A stretch of 64,000 nucleotides of DNA, taken from positions 1 to 64,000 of the forward strand of contig NZ_JSYG01000008.1 of NCBI RefSeq assembly GCF_000784735.1, given 5' to 3'. The first letter of the stretch is position 1; the number at the start of each line of letters is the position of its first letter. Below are positions 28,891 through 36,822 of this stretch, in pieces. The stretch comes from Dickeya undicola (GTDB taxonomy: Bacteria; Pseudomonadota; Gammaproteobacteria; Enterobacterales; Enterobacteriaceae). The position numbers and the translations under genes were made by a program. The notes below the pieces were generated by a model. That model saw nothing but the letters and a program-made list of their open reading frames with translations. It searched no databases and had not been told where the DNA came from.

Positions 28891-29436
28891 TTAATATTTA
28901 ACACCATTCTTATTAAATACAACAAAAGCGACTGAATAATATGAGTTAAATACCAGCCCCTCCTCTTCTATATTCTCAGCCGCAATAAGTCCTTTTTCAT
29001 TTATAACACCCTTCAAGAAAAACTCATTCCCCTCTTGATAGAGTGCAAATCCAGCTGAAGGACGGCCAGCAAGTTTTACTTTGAAACCTATATAATTATT
29101 ATACTTAACAACTTTAACCGACTGAAGATTTGGAAGGTCGTAAAAAACAGAGATAAACTGTTTCAGATTTGAGAAAAATAAAAAATTATCATTCAAACTT
29201 GCGCGAACATAAACATTAGAGTTGAGTTGATTTTCTGTAAGTCCCAAATTTGATATTTCATTACTGTATTTTTCAGACAAGTGTTTTAATACATCATCAT
29301 TTGTCACTCCATCTTGCTGAGTTGACACTGAACTTACTGTTTCCTGTAAATGGATATTATTAGGAGAGGAATAAACAATGTTACAAGAAAAAAATAAAGA
29401 TATACTTAACATTTTAGCGACAGATGATTTTTTCAT
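28891..29436 (-). CDS. Exported protein of unknown function
   Basis: A 181-residue protein with a signal peptide (hydrophobic residues 8-22, cut around YSS-P). The mature part is predicted to be mixed alpha/beta, with a helical segment NDDVLKHLSEKYSNEI and a beta-rich C terminus. No known motif was recognised. It is the first gene of a two-gene minus-strand unit inside the mobile element and is AT-rich like its surroundings. An intergenic region of 240 bases separates it from the divergent XRE regulator gene. Confidence 0.65.
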   Translation of the reverse strand: MKKSSVAKMLSISLFFSCNIVYSSPNNIHLQETVSSVSTQQDGVTNDDVLKHLSEKYSNEISNLGLTENQLNSNVYVRASLNDNFLFFSNLKQFISVFYDLPNLQSVKVVKYNNYIGFKVKLAGRPSAGFALYQEGNEFFLKGVINEKGLIAAENIEEEGLVFNSYYSVAFVVFNKNGVKY

Positions 29437-29678
29437 ATTTCACTCATTTAAGATAGGTTATTAGAAAAAACTGTTACTTGCTAGATTAATGGAGCAAGAA
29501 CAAATTTCAGTTAAGTCCCTTTATGGCGGTTGAAAGAAAGAAAAATGGATTTCCTTGAGATCAAAGCATCCATAAAGGAGTAAAGATCAGTTTATAATCC
29601 ATTATTGATGTTCATGCAAGAGTAAAACACCCGCAAAATGTCATTTATAGACATATACGTTAGAAATGAGGCGGGAAA

Positions 29679-30053
29679 ATGGCGAAGCTTTCATCTGAAT
29701 CTACAGACAAGTTGGTAGGGCAACGTATCCAGAGGCGCAGAAAAGAACTTGGCATGACTGCACAGCAATTAGCAGAATACGCCGATATATCACAGCAACA
29801 ACTTTCACGTTATGAAAGAGGAGCCAATAAAATCAATGTTGCTCATTTAGTAAATATTGCAATTAAAATGAACACACCAATCAGTTGGTTTTTTATCGAC
29901 TGCTTTGATGAGAACTCCTCTGATAATAACGAGCAACCAGTATTTGTTCCAGTGAAAGATGCTGATCTAAAAAATAGATTTGAACAAGTTTGGCCACGTT
30001 TAACACATGAACAACGCCGGGTTTTAATAATATTTCTGGATGAATACACATAA
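29679..30053 (+). CDS. XRE-family HTH regulator
   Basis: A 124-residue DNA-binding protein with a lambda-repressor-like helix-turn-helix at residues about 14-68 (VGQRIQRRRKELGMTAQQLA, then SQQQLSRYERG). The C terminus (RFEQVWPRLTHEQRRVLIIFL) resembles the short tail of MrpJ-type regulators rather than a phage peptidase domain. GAGGCGG precedes the start. It is divergent from the exported-protein pair and may control it or the element. Confidence 0.85.
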   Translation: MAKLSSESTDKLVGQRIQRRRKELGMTAQQLAEYADISQQQLSRYERGANKINVAHLVNIAIKMNTPISWFFIDCFDENSSDNNEQPVFVPVKDADLKNRFEQVWPRLTHEQRRVLIIFLDEYT

Positions 30054-30369
30054 TTAATCTATCTTTCAAGAAGCTTTTTGGACATAAATATGGCAACGTC
30101 ATGAAAGCTCCTTATTCTAATTCCATAACATCTATATCATTTCGAGTTAGTTGATTAAAAATCACTCTTTAAAATCCATTCTAACGTCGTAAAAAGAATC
30201 ACTATTTTTATAATAGTATTGCTGAGAGCAGCAAAAGAAAGCTGTTCTCAAGATCTACAAAACCCACCTTTTTCGATCAGTAGGCGCGAAACTTTTCACA
30301 TGGAAAACCTGAAATTTTCCGCCGCTGAACTTTTTTGAAACCCAGAAATTCCAGAATTTTTCGGCGTTT

Positions 30370-30396
30370 GAAACTTTCGAAACTTTCGGAACTTTC
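30370..30396 (+). repeat. Three tandem 9-base repeats upstream of the AlpA-like gene
   Basis: GAAACTTTC, GAAACTTTC and GGAACTTTC follow one another without gaps, with a fourth start (GAAC) after them. Related GAAACTTTT, GAAATTTTCC and GAATTTTTCGG words occur in the preceding 100 bases. It lies 122 bases before the AlpA-like start, so it may be an operator or an iteron array. Confidence 0.6.
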
Positions 30397-30517
30397 GAAC
30401 ATGCCGCTCATTAAACACCATGTAATTCAATATGTTACAAGAATTTCACTCATACAATCTGCAAATCTGTAAATCGTAAAAGTATCAATCCGATGCGCTT
30501 TTTTGTGGATTCAAACG

Positions 30518-30712
30518 ATGCCGAATAAACGTCTAATCAAGGTTAAAACTGTTCTGGAACTATGTGCGATTTCTCGTGCAACGCTCTATCGACAAATCGA
30601 AGCAGGTGCGTTTCCTCGACAAGTTAGCCTAACCGGAGCACGCGCAGTTGCATGGCGAGAAGAGGAGGTTTTGGAATGGATAGCAAGTCGTCAGTTAGTA
30701 GAAGCAATATGA
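30518..30712 (+). CDS. AlpA-family excisionase/regulator
   Basis: A 64-residue protein with a MerR/excisionase-like winged helix: LIKVKTVLELCAISRATLYRQIEAGAFPRQV, then WREEEVLEWIASR. AlpA proteins of P4-like islands activate the integrase gene and promote excision. The ATG at 30518 is preferred over a TTG 15 bases earlier. Its presence with the integrase supports an element that can still move, or could recently. Confidence 0.85.
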   Translation: MPNKRLIKVKTVLELCAISRATLYRQIEAGAFPRQVSLTGARAVAWREEEVLEWIASRQLVEAI

Positions 30713-30770
30713 ACTAATCCTTTCAGAGTTCTCTTAGCTTTATCTAGTTCCCTCTAATAGCACGCTATAT

Positions 30771-30792
30771 ACCACCTATATCCCACCTATAT
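30771..30792 (+). repeat. Tandem 11-base repeat before the replication-like gene
   Basis: ACCACCTATAT and CCCACCTATAT are directly adjacent, and a partial inverted copy (ATGTATAGAGGTG) follows at about 30801-30813. The place, 48 bases before the replication-initiator-like gene, suggests initiator binding or autoregulation. Confidence 0.5.
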
Positions 30793-30839
30793 AAAATCCT
30801 ATGTATAGAGGTGCACTCAAATTCACGATCCATTTATAA

Positions 30840-31889
30840 ATGGAAAGGCATTGTACGGAAAATTATATGCTTTTAAACATGAAAAACATTGAAACGAGGC
30901 TTTCTATTAGTGCAGGAAATAGTTTTCACAATCATGAATTAAAGATAAGAATAGACAAAGCCACTCTTGTAAGTAGTTTCTCTACTGAGGATGAAAAAAT
31001 TAAAATACACTCTGCACTCAAAAACTGCAATAAACTCCCAAACGATAAATACGCCATAACTCACACAAAACTAAAGGAAGGTCATCCATATAAGAAAGCA
31101 ATCAACATATTTAGTAGAGAAGAGATTCCAAGTTTGATATTGCACATCGCATATGTTCCTGTAAATAATAACACTGGAAGTATAAGATTTGATTTTCGGC
31201 CACAACATGTTAGTGATAATGAATTTAAAGAATTTATAAAATGGATGAAATCACAATTCGGAAAGGCCATTATTAAAACCATACGCAGATCTTGGATTAC
31301 ACAAATAGATGTGGCATTGGACATTTATGATTGTAAACTTAAAGACTATTTGTGGTCATTAAAAAATTCAGGTGCATCTCAATACTTTCATCACAAAAAT
31401 GGATTGCCCGGATTAAGGTTAGGAAGTACAAGGTCAAAAATAAGTATACTTTGTTATGAAAAAATATACATGCAAAGGAATCTTTTTAATTCCTTTAAAA
31501 CAGAAAGTGAGTATTTGGATCTTAACAAGAATTACAGAAATCTATTAAGAATTGAAGCTCGCGTCAAACCAAAGAAAAAATTAAGAAGTAAAAAAGAAAA
31601 AGCACTTTTACTAAAAGAAATATCATCTATGGAGAACCCATTCTTACGATTAATGATTTATAACAATCAGATGCAAGAAGAACTCATAAAAAAGAACTAT
31701 CTTAAATATAAAATGAAGACTCAAAATGTAGCTATCATTAAAAATAAAATGAAAAAAAGCGTAAAACTTTCTCGCCATTGTCTCGCAGTGATTGAGAGAA
31801 ACGCAATTGACTTGATCGATCAAGATAAGTTATGGGAAAAATGGCTATTATGTATCAACAAATTAACATATATCATAAATAAAAAATAA
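30840..31889 (+). CDS. Putative replication initiation protein of the element
   Basis: A 349-residue, very basic and lysine-rich protein. A central segment, SWITQIDVALDIYDC at about residues 150-164, followed by a GLRLGSTRSKISILCYEK segment, resembles rolling-circle initiators of the Rep_trans / phage gene II-X type, where a similar Asp-rich strand precedes the nicking tyrosine (Y204 region). The family call is by resemblance only and unverified. The ATG at 30840 is used, but ATG codons at 30867 and 30879 are possible. Very low GC content; the tandem repeats upstream fit an origin. Confidence 0.5.
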   Translation: MERHCTENYMLLNMKNIETRLSISAGNSFHNHELKIRIDKATLVSSFSTEDEKIKIHSALKNCNKLPNDKYAITHTKLKEGHPYKKAINIFSREEIPSLILHIAYVPVNNNTGSIRFDFRPQHVSDNEFKEFIKWMKSQFGKAIIKTIRRSWITQIDVALDIYDCKLKDYLWSLKNSGASQYFHHKNGLPGLRLGSTRSKISILCYEKIYMQRNLFNSFKTESEYLDLNKNYRNLLRIEARVKPKKKLRSKKEKALLLKEISSMENPFLRLMIYNNQMQEELIKKNYLKYKMKTQNVAIIKNKMKKSVKLSRHCLAVIERNAIDLIDQDKLWEKWLLCINKLTYIINKK

Positions 31890-32038
31890 CGTATATCAAC
31901 TTACTTTTGGTCTGCGGGACTTATTAGCTTTATTATAATCACAATTTACAATGTGGTTTGAACGTTAAGATCATACTTGCCTCAAAAGGATTATTTAAAA
32001 ACTCTAATTTTCAATCTTTATTAAAAAGAAAAACTAAT

Positions 32039-32074
32039 AGTAGTTCTTTCTGGATACATCCAGAAAGAACTACT
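32039..32074. terminator. Perfect 16-bp hairpin between convergent genes
   Basis: A 16-base-pair perfect inverted repeat (arms 32039-32054 and 32059-32074) with a TACA loop. On the minus strand it is followed by a T-rich tract, making it a strong terminator for the dCTP deaminase gene that ends 44 bases away. It also lies 150 bases after the replication-like gene on the other strand. Confidence 0.8.
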
Positions 32075-32117
32075 TTATAGTATATCCTGATAATAATATA
32101 TCTTCTAGCTGTAAAAC

Positions 32118-33692
32118 TTAAGGTGTAGCATCTTGTTTCGCGACCTCTGATAAGAATTTCTTAGCGACCATATCTTCATATTTCCTATGGCTATCAAGAT
32201 ATTGTACATCAATATGATTTTTATATTTAGTATTAAACTTAAATGCTTCACCAGTGATTTCATCTTTTCTTTCATCTGTAGGCATGAAGAATTTATTATA
32301 TCTTCTTGGGGCAACACCTTCGAAGTCTGAAAAAATTACTTTCGAGTGATCCTCAGATTTTGTAATCGAGTCATCGTGAAGATCTAATGCAAGACTTTTA
32401 TCGAATGGTTCGATATATATAACTTTCTTAATACCAGAGGATACAATATGCCTTGCACAGTTATGACAAGGATAAGTTGTGGTAAAAAGAATTTTACCTT
32501 TTGCCCCTTCGGTCGACTTTCTTGCCATTGTTGTAATGACATCCATCTCTGCATGGATAGATCTTGAATACTCCATAATGGATGAAATGTTACTACCTTT
32601 ATAAATGGCCTCAGTAATATTAGGTGTTATGGCCTCTAACCTTCTCAAGATTAGCTCCATTGATGGATCTGAGCCTAATGAGGACTTAATTTCCTTTAGA
32701 AGGATATCATGTATTTTATTTTTAATTTTTAACTTGCTTGATACGTTATAACACTTTCCACTTTTATGCACACAACGATGATCTTTTTCACCATCATCAC
32801 TGACATAAAGCCCACCGCCAGCTTTGGGAACGTCATTTTTGCCTATGGCGAGAAGGTTTCCTTCATCATCAAAGAGAGCGGCTCCGACTTGCCTTGATAA
32901 ACATGCTGATTGTAATGATGCTGAAAATGCTGCGTACATACCCTTTTCATTTATAGTCGGGGTCAGACCATTTTTTCCGTGTATAAGTCCAAAAAATCTA
33001 TCAATTTTATTTTCAAGGCCTTTTTTCTGACTTTGGTTGTTTTTAACAAAAAAATCAGAGGTAAGTATTGCCTGACTTGTCCTTTGCCCATAATCATCAT
33101 CTGACTTATCATCAACATTCATGATTAAAGGAATGTCATTTTTCGTGACACCATCTTCTCTTAAGTTTCTAATCCTATGCTCTTGATCTCTTAAAATTCC
33201 CATTAAATAGAAATTATGTTGATAAATAACCCTGAATAACTCAATCTCCTCAGGCCGCTTCAATTGATCAATAATATATAAAGTAGCTTCAGAAGTGCTG
33301 GATGATTTGTTTTTATCAGCATTTATAGCAGCGATTGCCGCTTCAGATAAAAGCTCATTTCTCTTGAAATTTCTTCTTAATCCATTAGCTAATTTTTGCA
33401 TAGCTAAATGCCGAACAATGCTATTATCAAGATGTTGCTCAATTAAGATCTTTTCGAAGTAAAGGGGATCTTGCATTAAATCGCTAATCCTAATGTGGAC
33501 AACTCTATACCCCCAAGTTTCGGCTACCTCTTTTATAACATCGACAACAGTTTTGATTCCACATCCTGCAAATCCGCACAAACCTAAAAAAATGTCAGTA
33601 GATTGACGACCTTCAATAGTTTTCATTGAAGATGTATTATCATTAGCATCAATAGCTTTATTTATTTTTAATTTTCTTGCTGTGCTAGTCAT
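32118..33692 (-). CDS. avcD: Antiphage dCTP deaminase AvcD/DcdV
   Basis: A 524-residue two-domain protein. The N-terminal part (about 30-240) is P-loop-kinase-like, with GLCGFAGCGIKT at residues 37-48. The C-terminal part (about 245-490) is a deoxycytidylate-deaminase fold with zinc motifs HAE (380-382) and PCHNC (408-412). This layout is that of AvcD/DcdV, which deaminates dCTP/dCMP during phage infection and starves the phage of nucleotides. In Vibrio its activity is held back by a small RNA, AvcI, from the upstream region. Here a 62-codon gene lies eight bases upstream and a long non-coding stretch beyond it. The AT-rich element context supports a defence role. Confidence 0.9.
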   Translation of the reverse strand: MTSTARKLKINKAIDANDNTSSMKTIEGRQSTDIFLGLCGFAGCGIKTVVDVIKEVAETWGYRVVHIRISDLMQDPLYFEKILIEQHLDNSIVRHLAMQKLANGLRRNFKRNELLSEAAIAAINADKNKSSSTSEATLYIIDQLKRPEEIELFRVIYQHNFYLMGILRDQEHRIRNLREDGVTKNDIPLIMNVDDKSDDDYGQRTSQAILTSDFFVKNNQSQKKGLENKIDRFFGLIHGKNGLTPTINEKGMYAAFSASLQSACLSRQVGAALFDDEGNLLAIGKNDVPKAGGGLYVSDDGEKDHRCVHKSGKCYNVSSKLKIKNKIHDILLKEIKSSLGSDPSMELILRRLEAITPNITEAIYKGSNISSIMEYSRSIHAEMDVITTMARKSTEGAKGKILFTTTYPCHNCARHIVSSGIKKVIYIEPFDKSLALDLHDDSITKSEDHSKVIFSDFEGVAPRRYNKFFMPTDERKDEITGEAFKFNTKYKNHIDVQYLDSHRKYEDMVAKKFLSEVAKQDATP

Positions 33693-33700
33693 ATAATTAC

Positions 33701-33889
33701 CTAATCAAAAATAATTTCTTTAGTGAGAATTTTTTTGAAAGCTTCAAGAGTCTCTCTTTTATCTAATTCCATCCGTAAATCATAAATATTGTCGTTATGT
33801 CTACTGACATAAGCGATCTCCACACAAGTCTGGTCGTTAGTAGCCTCTCTATCTTCACACCCTTCTACTATCAAATTTTTGTATGACAT
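33701..33889 (-). CDS. Small acidic protein encoded directly upstream of avcD
   Basis: A 62-residue acidic protein (MSYKNLIVEGCEDREA...), preceded by GAGG at a good distance from the ATG. It ends eight bases before avcD and so probably shares its message. It has two cysteines and no recognised motif. Its position is where the Vibrio system has its inhibitory RNA, which makes a regulatory or partner role attractive, but this is inference. It could also be a leader that sets avcD translation. Confidence 0.55.
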   Translation of the reverse strand: MSYKNLIVEGCEDREATNDQTCVEIAYVSRHNDNIYDLRMELDKRETLEAFKKILTKEIIFD

Positions 33890-34560
33890 TGATAAACCTC
33901 ACTTTTCGTAACTCAACAACATCAATCCATAAATTTTAGCACAACTTTTTCTTGTGCATCACTCAAAAATCAGGTTTTGTGAGTTGATTTACAATGATTA
34001 ATGTTAATAACTTCACGCACTAAAAGTAACTGATCATTGATAGCCGAGAGAGTATGTTATATTTTTATCAATATCTTCATTAAATATATTTATCAACCAT
34101 CATTGGAAAAATAAAAACGTTATTTTTTAGAGATAAATAACCTGGTACCATCTCATTATATAATTAATAGACTTAGCTACTCATAGATATTGCTTATTCT
34201 AGTTTCCCACGTTAATTAGTGTAATAATCTTGTGCAAACTACTCCCATTGTCACAACCATTCAAGCCAAAGCATTTACGCGAAATGCTGAATATATTTAG
34301 ATATATTAATCAATAATAGAAGGGGATATCGGCAATTACTGTTAATGGTTATTTAAACTGATTGCTTTCAACTTAGGTGATAAGCTCTACATCTTGTTAA
34401 AAGAAAGCATACTGCAGGCTTAATATTTTTAAATTGTATTGCTGACAATTTATCAATACAGTGACGTCTATTTTTGGTACAGGATGCCGACTAGAAGAGT
34501 TATGATTCCGCACATAGCTGTTTCAGGCCAAATCACATTAATGATTGTTTCATACAACTA
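33890..34560 (-). other. Non-coding region upstream of the avcD operon
   Basis: About 670 bases without a credible gene, very AT-rich. On the minus strand GCACAA-N7-TTGTGC (33939-33957) overlaps a TAAAAT hexamer that could serve as the -10 of the avcD operon. The length is generous for a promoter alone, and by analogy with AvcI of Vibrio it may encode a small RNA. No terminator-like hairpin with a T-run was seen inside. Confidence 0.45.
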
Positions 34561-34583
34561 AAAAAAGCCCCATCTTAAGGGGC
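34561..34583 (-). terminator. Terminator of the XRE-ImmA operon
   Basis: A GCCCC/GGGGC stem with a seven-base loop is followed by a run of six T on the minus strand. It starts six bases after the stop codon of the ImmA-like gene. Confidence 0.8.
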
Positions 34584-34588
34584 ATTTA

Positions 34589-35716
34589 TCAAAACCTGAA
34601 TGGAACAACCACATCATCATAAATATCAGAGGCAGTTTCCTTATACTCCATCCCTGTTACACTCGCCAACAATACAGGTTTTACACCTAATTTATCGGCC
34701 ATCATTTTAAATGTTACACCTAAGTGCTCTTTCATAACAATGATGCTTTCTTTCAGTATATGAGGCTCTTCCATTTCAAGAATATCATCAAGCTTCTCTT
34801 GTCGTGACTGCCTAGTTTGGCTGAACCAGACATTAGCACTTCTGTACTGCTGTGCATTTATAAATCCTAAAAAGTGAGCTCTAAAGATTATTGCCTTTGC
34901 ACTCACCTTCCATCTAACTTTTAGATCGTATATTTTTTTCCAATTAAAAGAACCATCAAAATTTAAACAGGCTGGAAATTCACTGGCAAATGACTTCCTC
35001 GGGAATAGAAATGCACTAGCAAACGCATCAGCCTCCCTTTCCGTTTGTTTACAACCTGTTTCAATGCCATCGTGCATAACTAAATGGCCACATTCGTGGG
35101 CCAAATCAAATCTCATTCTGCAAACACTTTCCTTTGCAGTATTCCTTATTATTATTGGATATTTTCTGTTTACAGATAGAGCATCGACTTTATCAGAAAC
35201 ACCATCGAAACAAGTAACAATAGCCCCTTGATTTTCCAGCACGTTAACCATATTGTCGATCGGAGCATCAGCAGATAAATTCCATCTGACACGGGCCCCC
35301 TCAGCAATTTTTTCAATAATGGGGGGGGTCAGTTCAGTAATCTTTGTATTATCGATTAAGTTAAATCCATTTTGAGGCATATCCAAATGCTCATGCAACT
35401 CAACTACTAGTTGCTCAAGCACCGTGCTATATGCTTGCACACGCTCTTTTACTCCTACTGGAGTTGTTTGTCTCTTCCGGAAATGACATTGCTCCGGTTT
35501 TACATCTCCAGACATAGGCATACCAAAAAAGCCAGGAGATACATTAAGGTACTCTGCCAAAGCGTTTCTGACATCCATTGAAGGAGCCCTTGCATCGCTT
35601 TCATATTGGTGTATACCCTGTCTGGAAACAGATACTGCATCACCAAGCTCTTGAAGAGTTACCCCTTTGAGTAAACGAGCCAGCCTTAATCTTTCACCAT
35701 AGAAATCTAAATACAT
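34589..35716 (-). CDS. XRE-ImmA/IrrE regulator-metallopeptidase fusion
   Basis: A 375-residue protein with an N-terminal helix-turn-helix (residues about 6-60, with LQELGDAVSVSRQGIHQYE) and a zinc metallopeptidase domain with HECGH at 207-211 and a third-ligand region EREADAFAS near 227. Such proteins sense stress or phage and relieve repression by cutting a repressor, or act as the antitoxin of a two-gene module. A C-terminal extension of about 90 residues has no recognised domain. Its start lies three bases after the upstream gene, so the two are one unit. Confidence 0.88.
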   Translation of the reverse strand: MYLDFYGERLRLARLLKGVTLQELGDAVSVSRQGIHQYESDARAPSMDVRNALAEYLNVSPGFFGMPMSGDVKPEQCHFRKRQTTPVGVKERVQAYSTVLEQLVVELHEHLDMPQNGFNLIDNTKITELTPPIIEKIAEGARVRWNLSADAPIDNMVNVLENQGAIVTCFDGVSDKVDALSVNRKYPIIIRNTAKESVCRMRFDLAHECGHLVMHDGIETGCKQTEREADAFASAFLFPRKSFASEFPACLNFDGSFNWKKIYDLKVRWKVSAKAIIFRAHFLGFINAQQYRSANVWFSQTRQSRQEKLDDILEMEEPHILKESIIVMKEHLGVTFKMMADKLGVKPVLLASVTGMEYKETASDIYDDVVVPFRF

Positions 35717-35719
35717 ACC

Positions 35720-36334
35720 TTACTGACCATTATCTTCGCCATCATTCTCTGCTTTTTTGTCTTTCTTTTTGACAGAGACTGACGCTTTCTTCGTTTCAAC
35801 TGGCTGAGGCAATTCACTCATGGCAGGGCCAAAAGCAACAACCCGCTCATCAAGAGGAATTTCCCAACACGAAATCTGCTGACCTTCAAGGAAACCGACA
35901 AATGTTACGCGCTCAACGTATCGCATTTCATCCAATTCGATAGCAAAAAACCAGAGTACAGCAGCAACATCACCGACTTCTGGCTCAAGGCATGACATTT
36001 GCCTTAACGCTTCAATTGAAGGAATTAATCTTCTTTCTTCTGGACAACTCGGTTTACCTCTGTATAGCCTCACAGGAACTGATTGAATCGAAAAGGTAAA
36101 TCGTCCGTCAGGTTTCACAATTCCTAACCAAGGCCAATTTTTTCCATCCTTTACCGCACGAATGATACGTGAACGCGAACACTCGTATGCCCTCATACCG
36201 GTACTACGGGCAGTATCACCAATCTCGTCATCATGCCGATCAATCACATCATCCCTGACATCTCTTATCAGAGATGCTAGCTGTTTTAATCGATCAGCGG
36301 TGAGTACGGAGTTAAGTTCCCAAGGTTGCATCAT
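35720..36334 (-). CDS. Unknown partner of the XRE-ImmA protein
   Basis: A 204-residue protein starting MMQPWELNSVL, with GAGGAACC upstream. The N-terminal half is helical and charged, the middle (NWPWLGIVKPDGRFTFS, VPVRLYRGKP) looks beta-rich, and the last 25 residues are a lysine-rich tail. No family was recognised. Tight coupling to the XRE-ImmA gene suggests that it is the substrate, toxin or partner of that protein. Earlier in-frame starts exist but carry no ribosome site and run through the promoter. Confidence 0.65.
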   Translation of the reverse strand: MMQPWELNSVLTADRLKQLASLIRDVRDDVIDRHDDEIGDTARSTGMRAYECSRSRIIRAVKDGKNWPWLGIVKPDGRFTFSIQSVPVRLYRGKPSCPEERRLIPSIEALRQMSCLEPEVGDVAAVLWFFAIELDEMRYVERVTFVGFLEGQQISCWEIPLDERVVAFGPAMSELPQPVETKKASVSVKKKDKKAENDGEDNGQ

Positions 36335-36398
36335 CAGAAAAGGTTCCTCTTTTACAGAGCAGGTATATAGGGTTGAGGCCAGAAGATGTGACAAGCAA

Positions 36399-36427
36399 AT
36401 AATCTTGCACTTATGGTGATTTGTCAA
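36399..36427 (-). promoter_or_regulatory. Strong promoter of the XRE-ImmA operon
   Basis: On the minus strand a perfect TTGACA and GATTAT are 17 bases apart, 65 bases before the first gene. A second TTGACA copy lies about 37 bases further upstream (TGTCAA near 36459), so GA-TTGTCAA may be a repeated operator half-site for the XRE protein. Confidence 0.65.
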
Positions 36428-36497
36428 GCAACGACAAAAAAGTAAAATCAATAGTGAATTGTCAATATCAACTCATAACCTCTCACCCCCAACATCT

Positions 36498-36519
36498 GTG
36501 TACTTAAGAGTGTACTTAA
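36498..36519 (+). repeat. Two GTGTACTTAA copies, likely right end of the element
   Basis: Exact copies of GTGTACTTAA at 36498-36507 and 36510-36519, spaced 12 bases apart, match the copy at 27122-27131 beside the integrase. The rest of this 490-base gap (36335-36822) holds the promoter of the minus-strand operon and a terminator; no gene is evident. Confidence 0.5.
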
Positions 36520-36623
36520 TCATCCACATCAATTCATAAAACACATATAAATCATAATATTAATGATACACTCAACATTCAGATCCATTCTCTATTAATT
36601 TCAGTCTTTCTTTTTTATATCAT

Positions 36624-36650
36624 GCCCTGATTTATCAGGGCTTTTTATTT
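36624..36650 (+). terminator. Rho-independent terminator without an upstream gene
   Basis: A GCCCTGA/TCAGGGC stem with a TTTA loop is followed by five T residues. No plus-strand gene ends here within this window, which suggests that it belonged to the chromosome or to a gene removed when the islands inserted. Confidence 0.7.
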
Positions 36651-36822
36651 TTAAGTTACGTTACACGGCACTCTCTTATCAGCTGAGTGGGGGAGTTAAC
36701 TGGTAAATAGCGCGTTGTAATACTTAACATTCTGAATATTGGTGCGGGATAGCATCAAGATTGATGTGATAATCTAAATATGGCTATCATAATATTATTT
36801 TTTAATACTGAGGTTGTCGGCT

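Noticed and set aside
30370-30400. CRISPR array
   Set aside because: The three 9-base units are contiguous, without spacers, and no cas gene is present.
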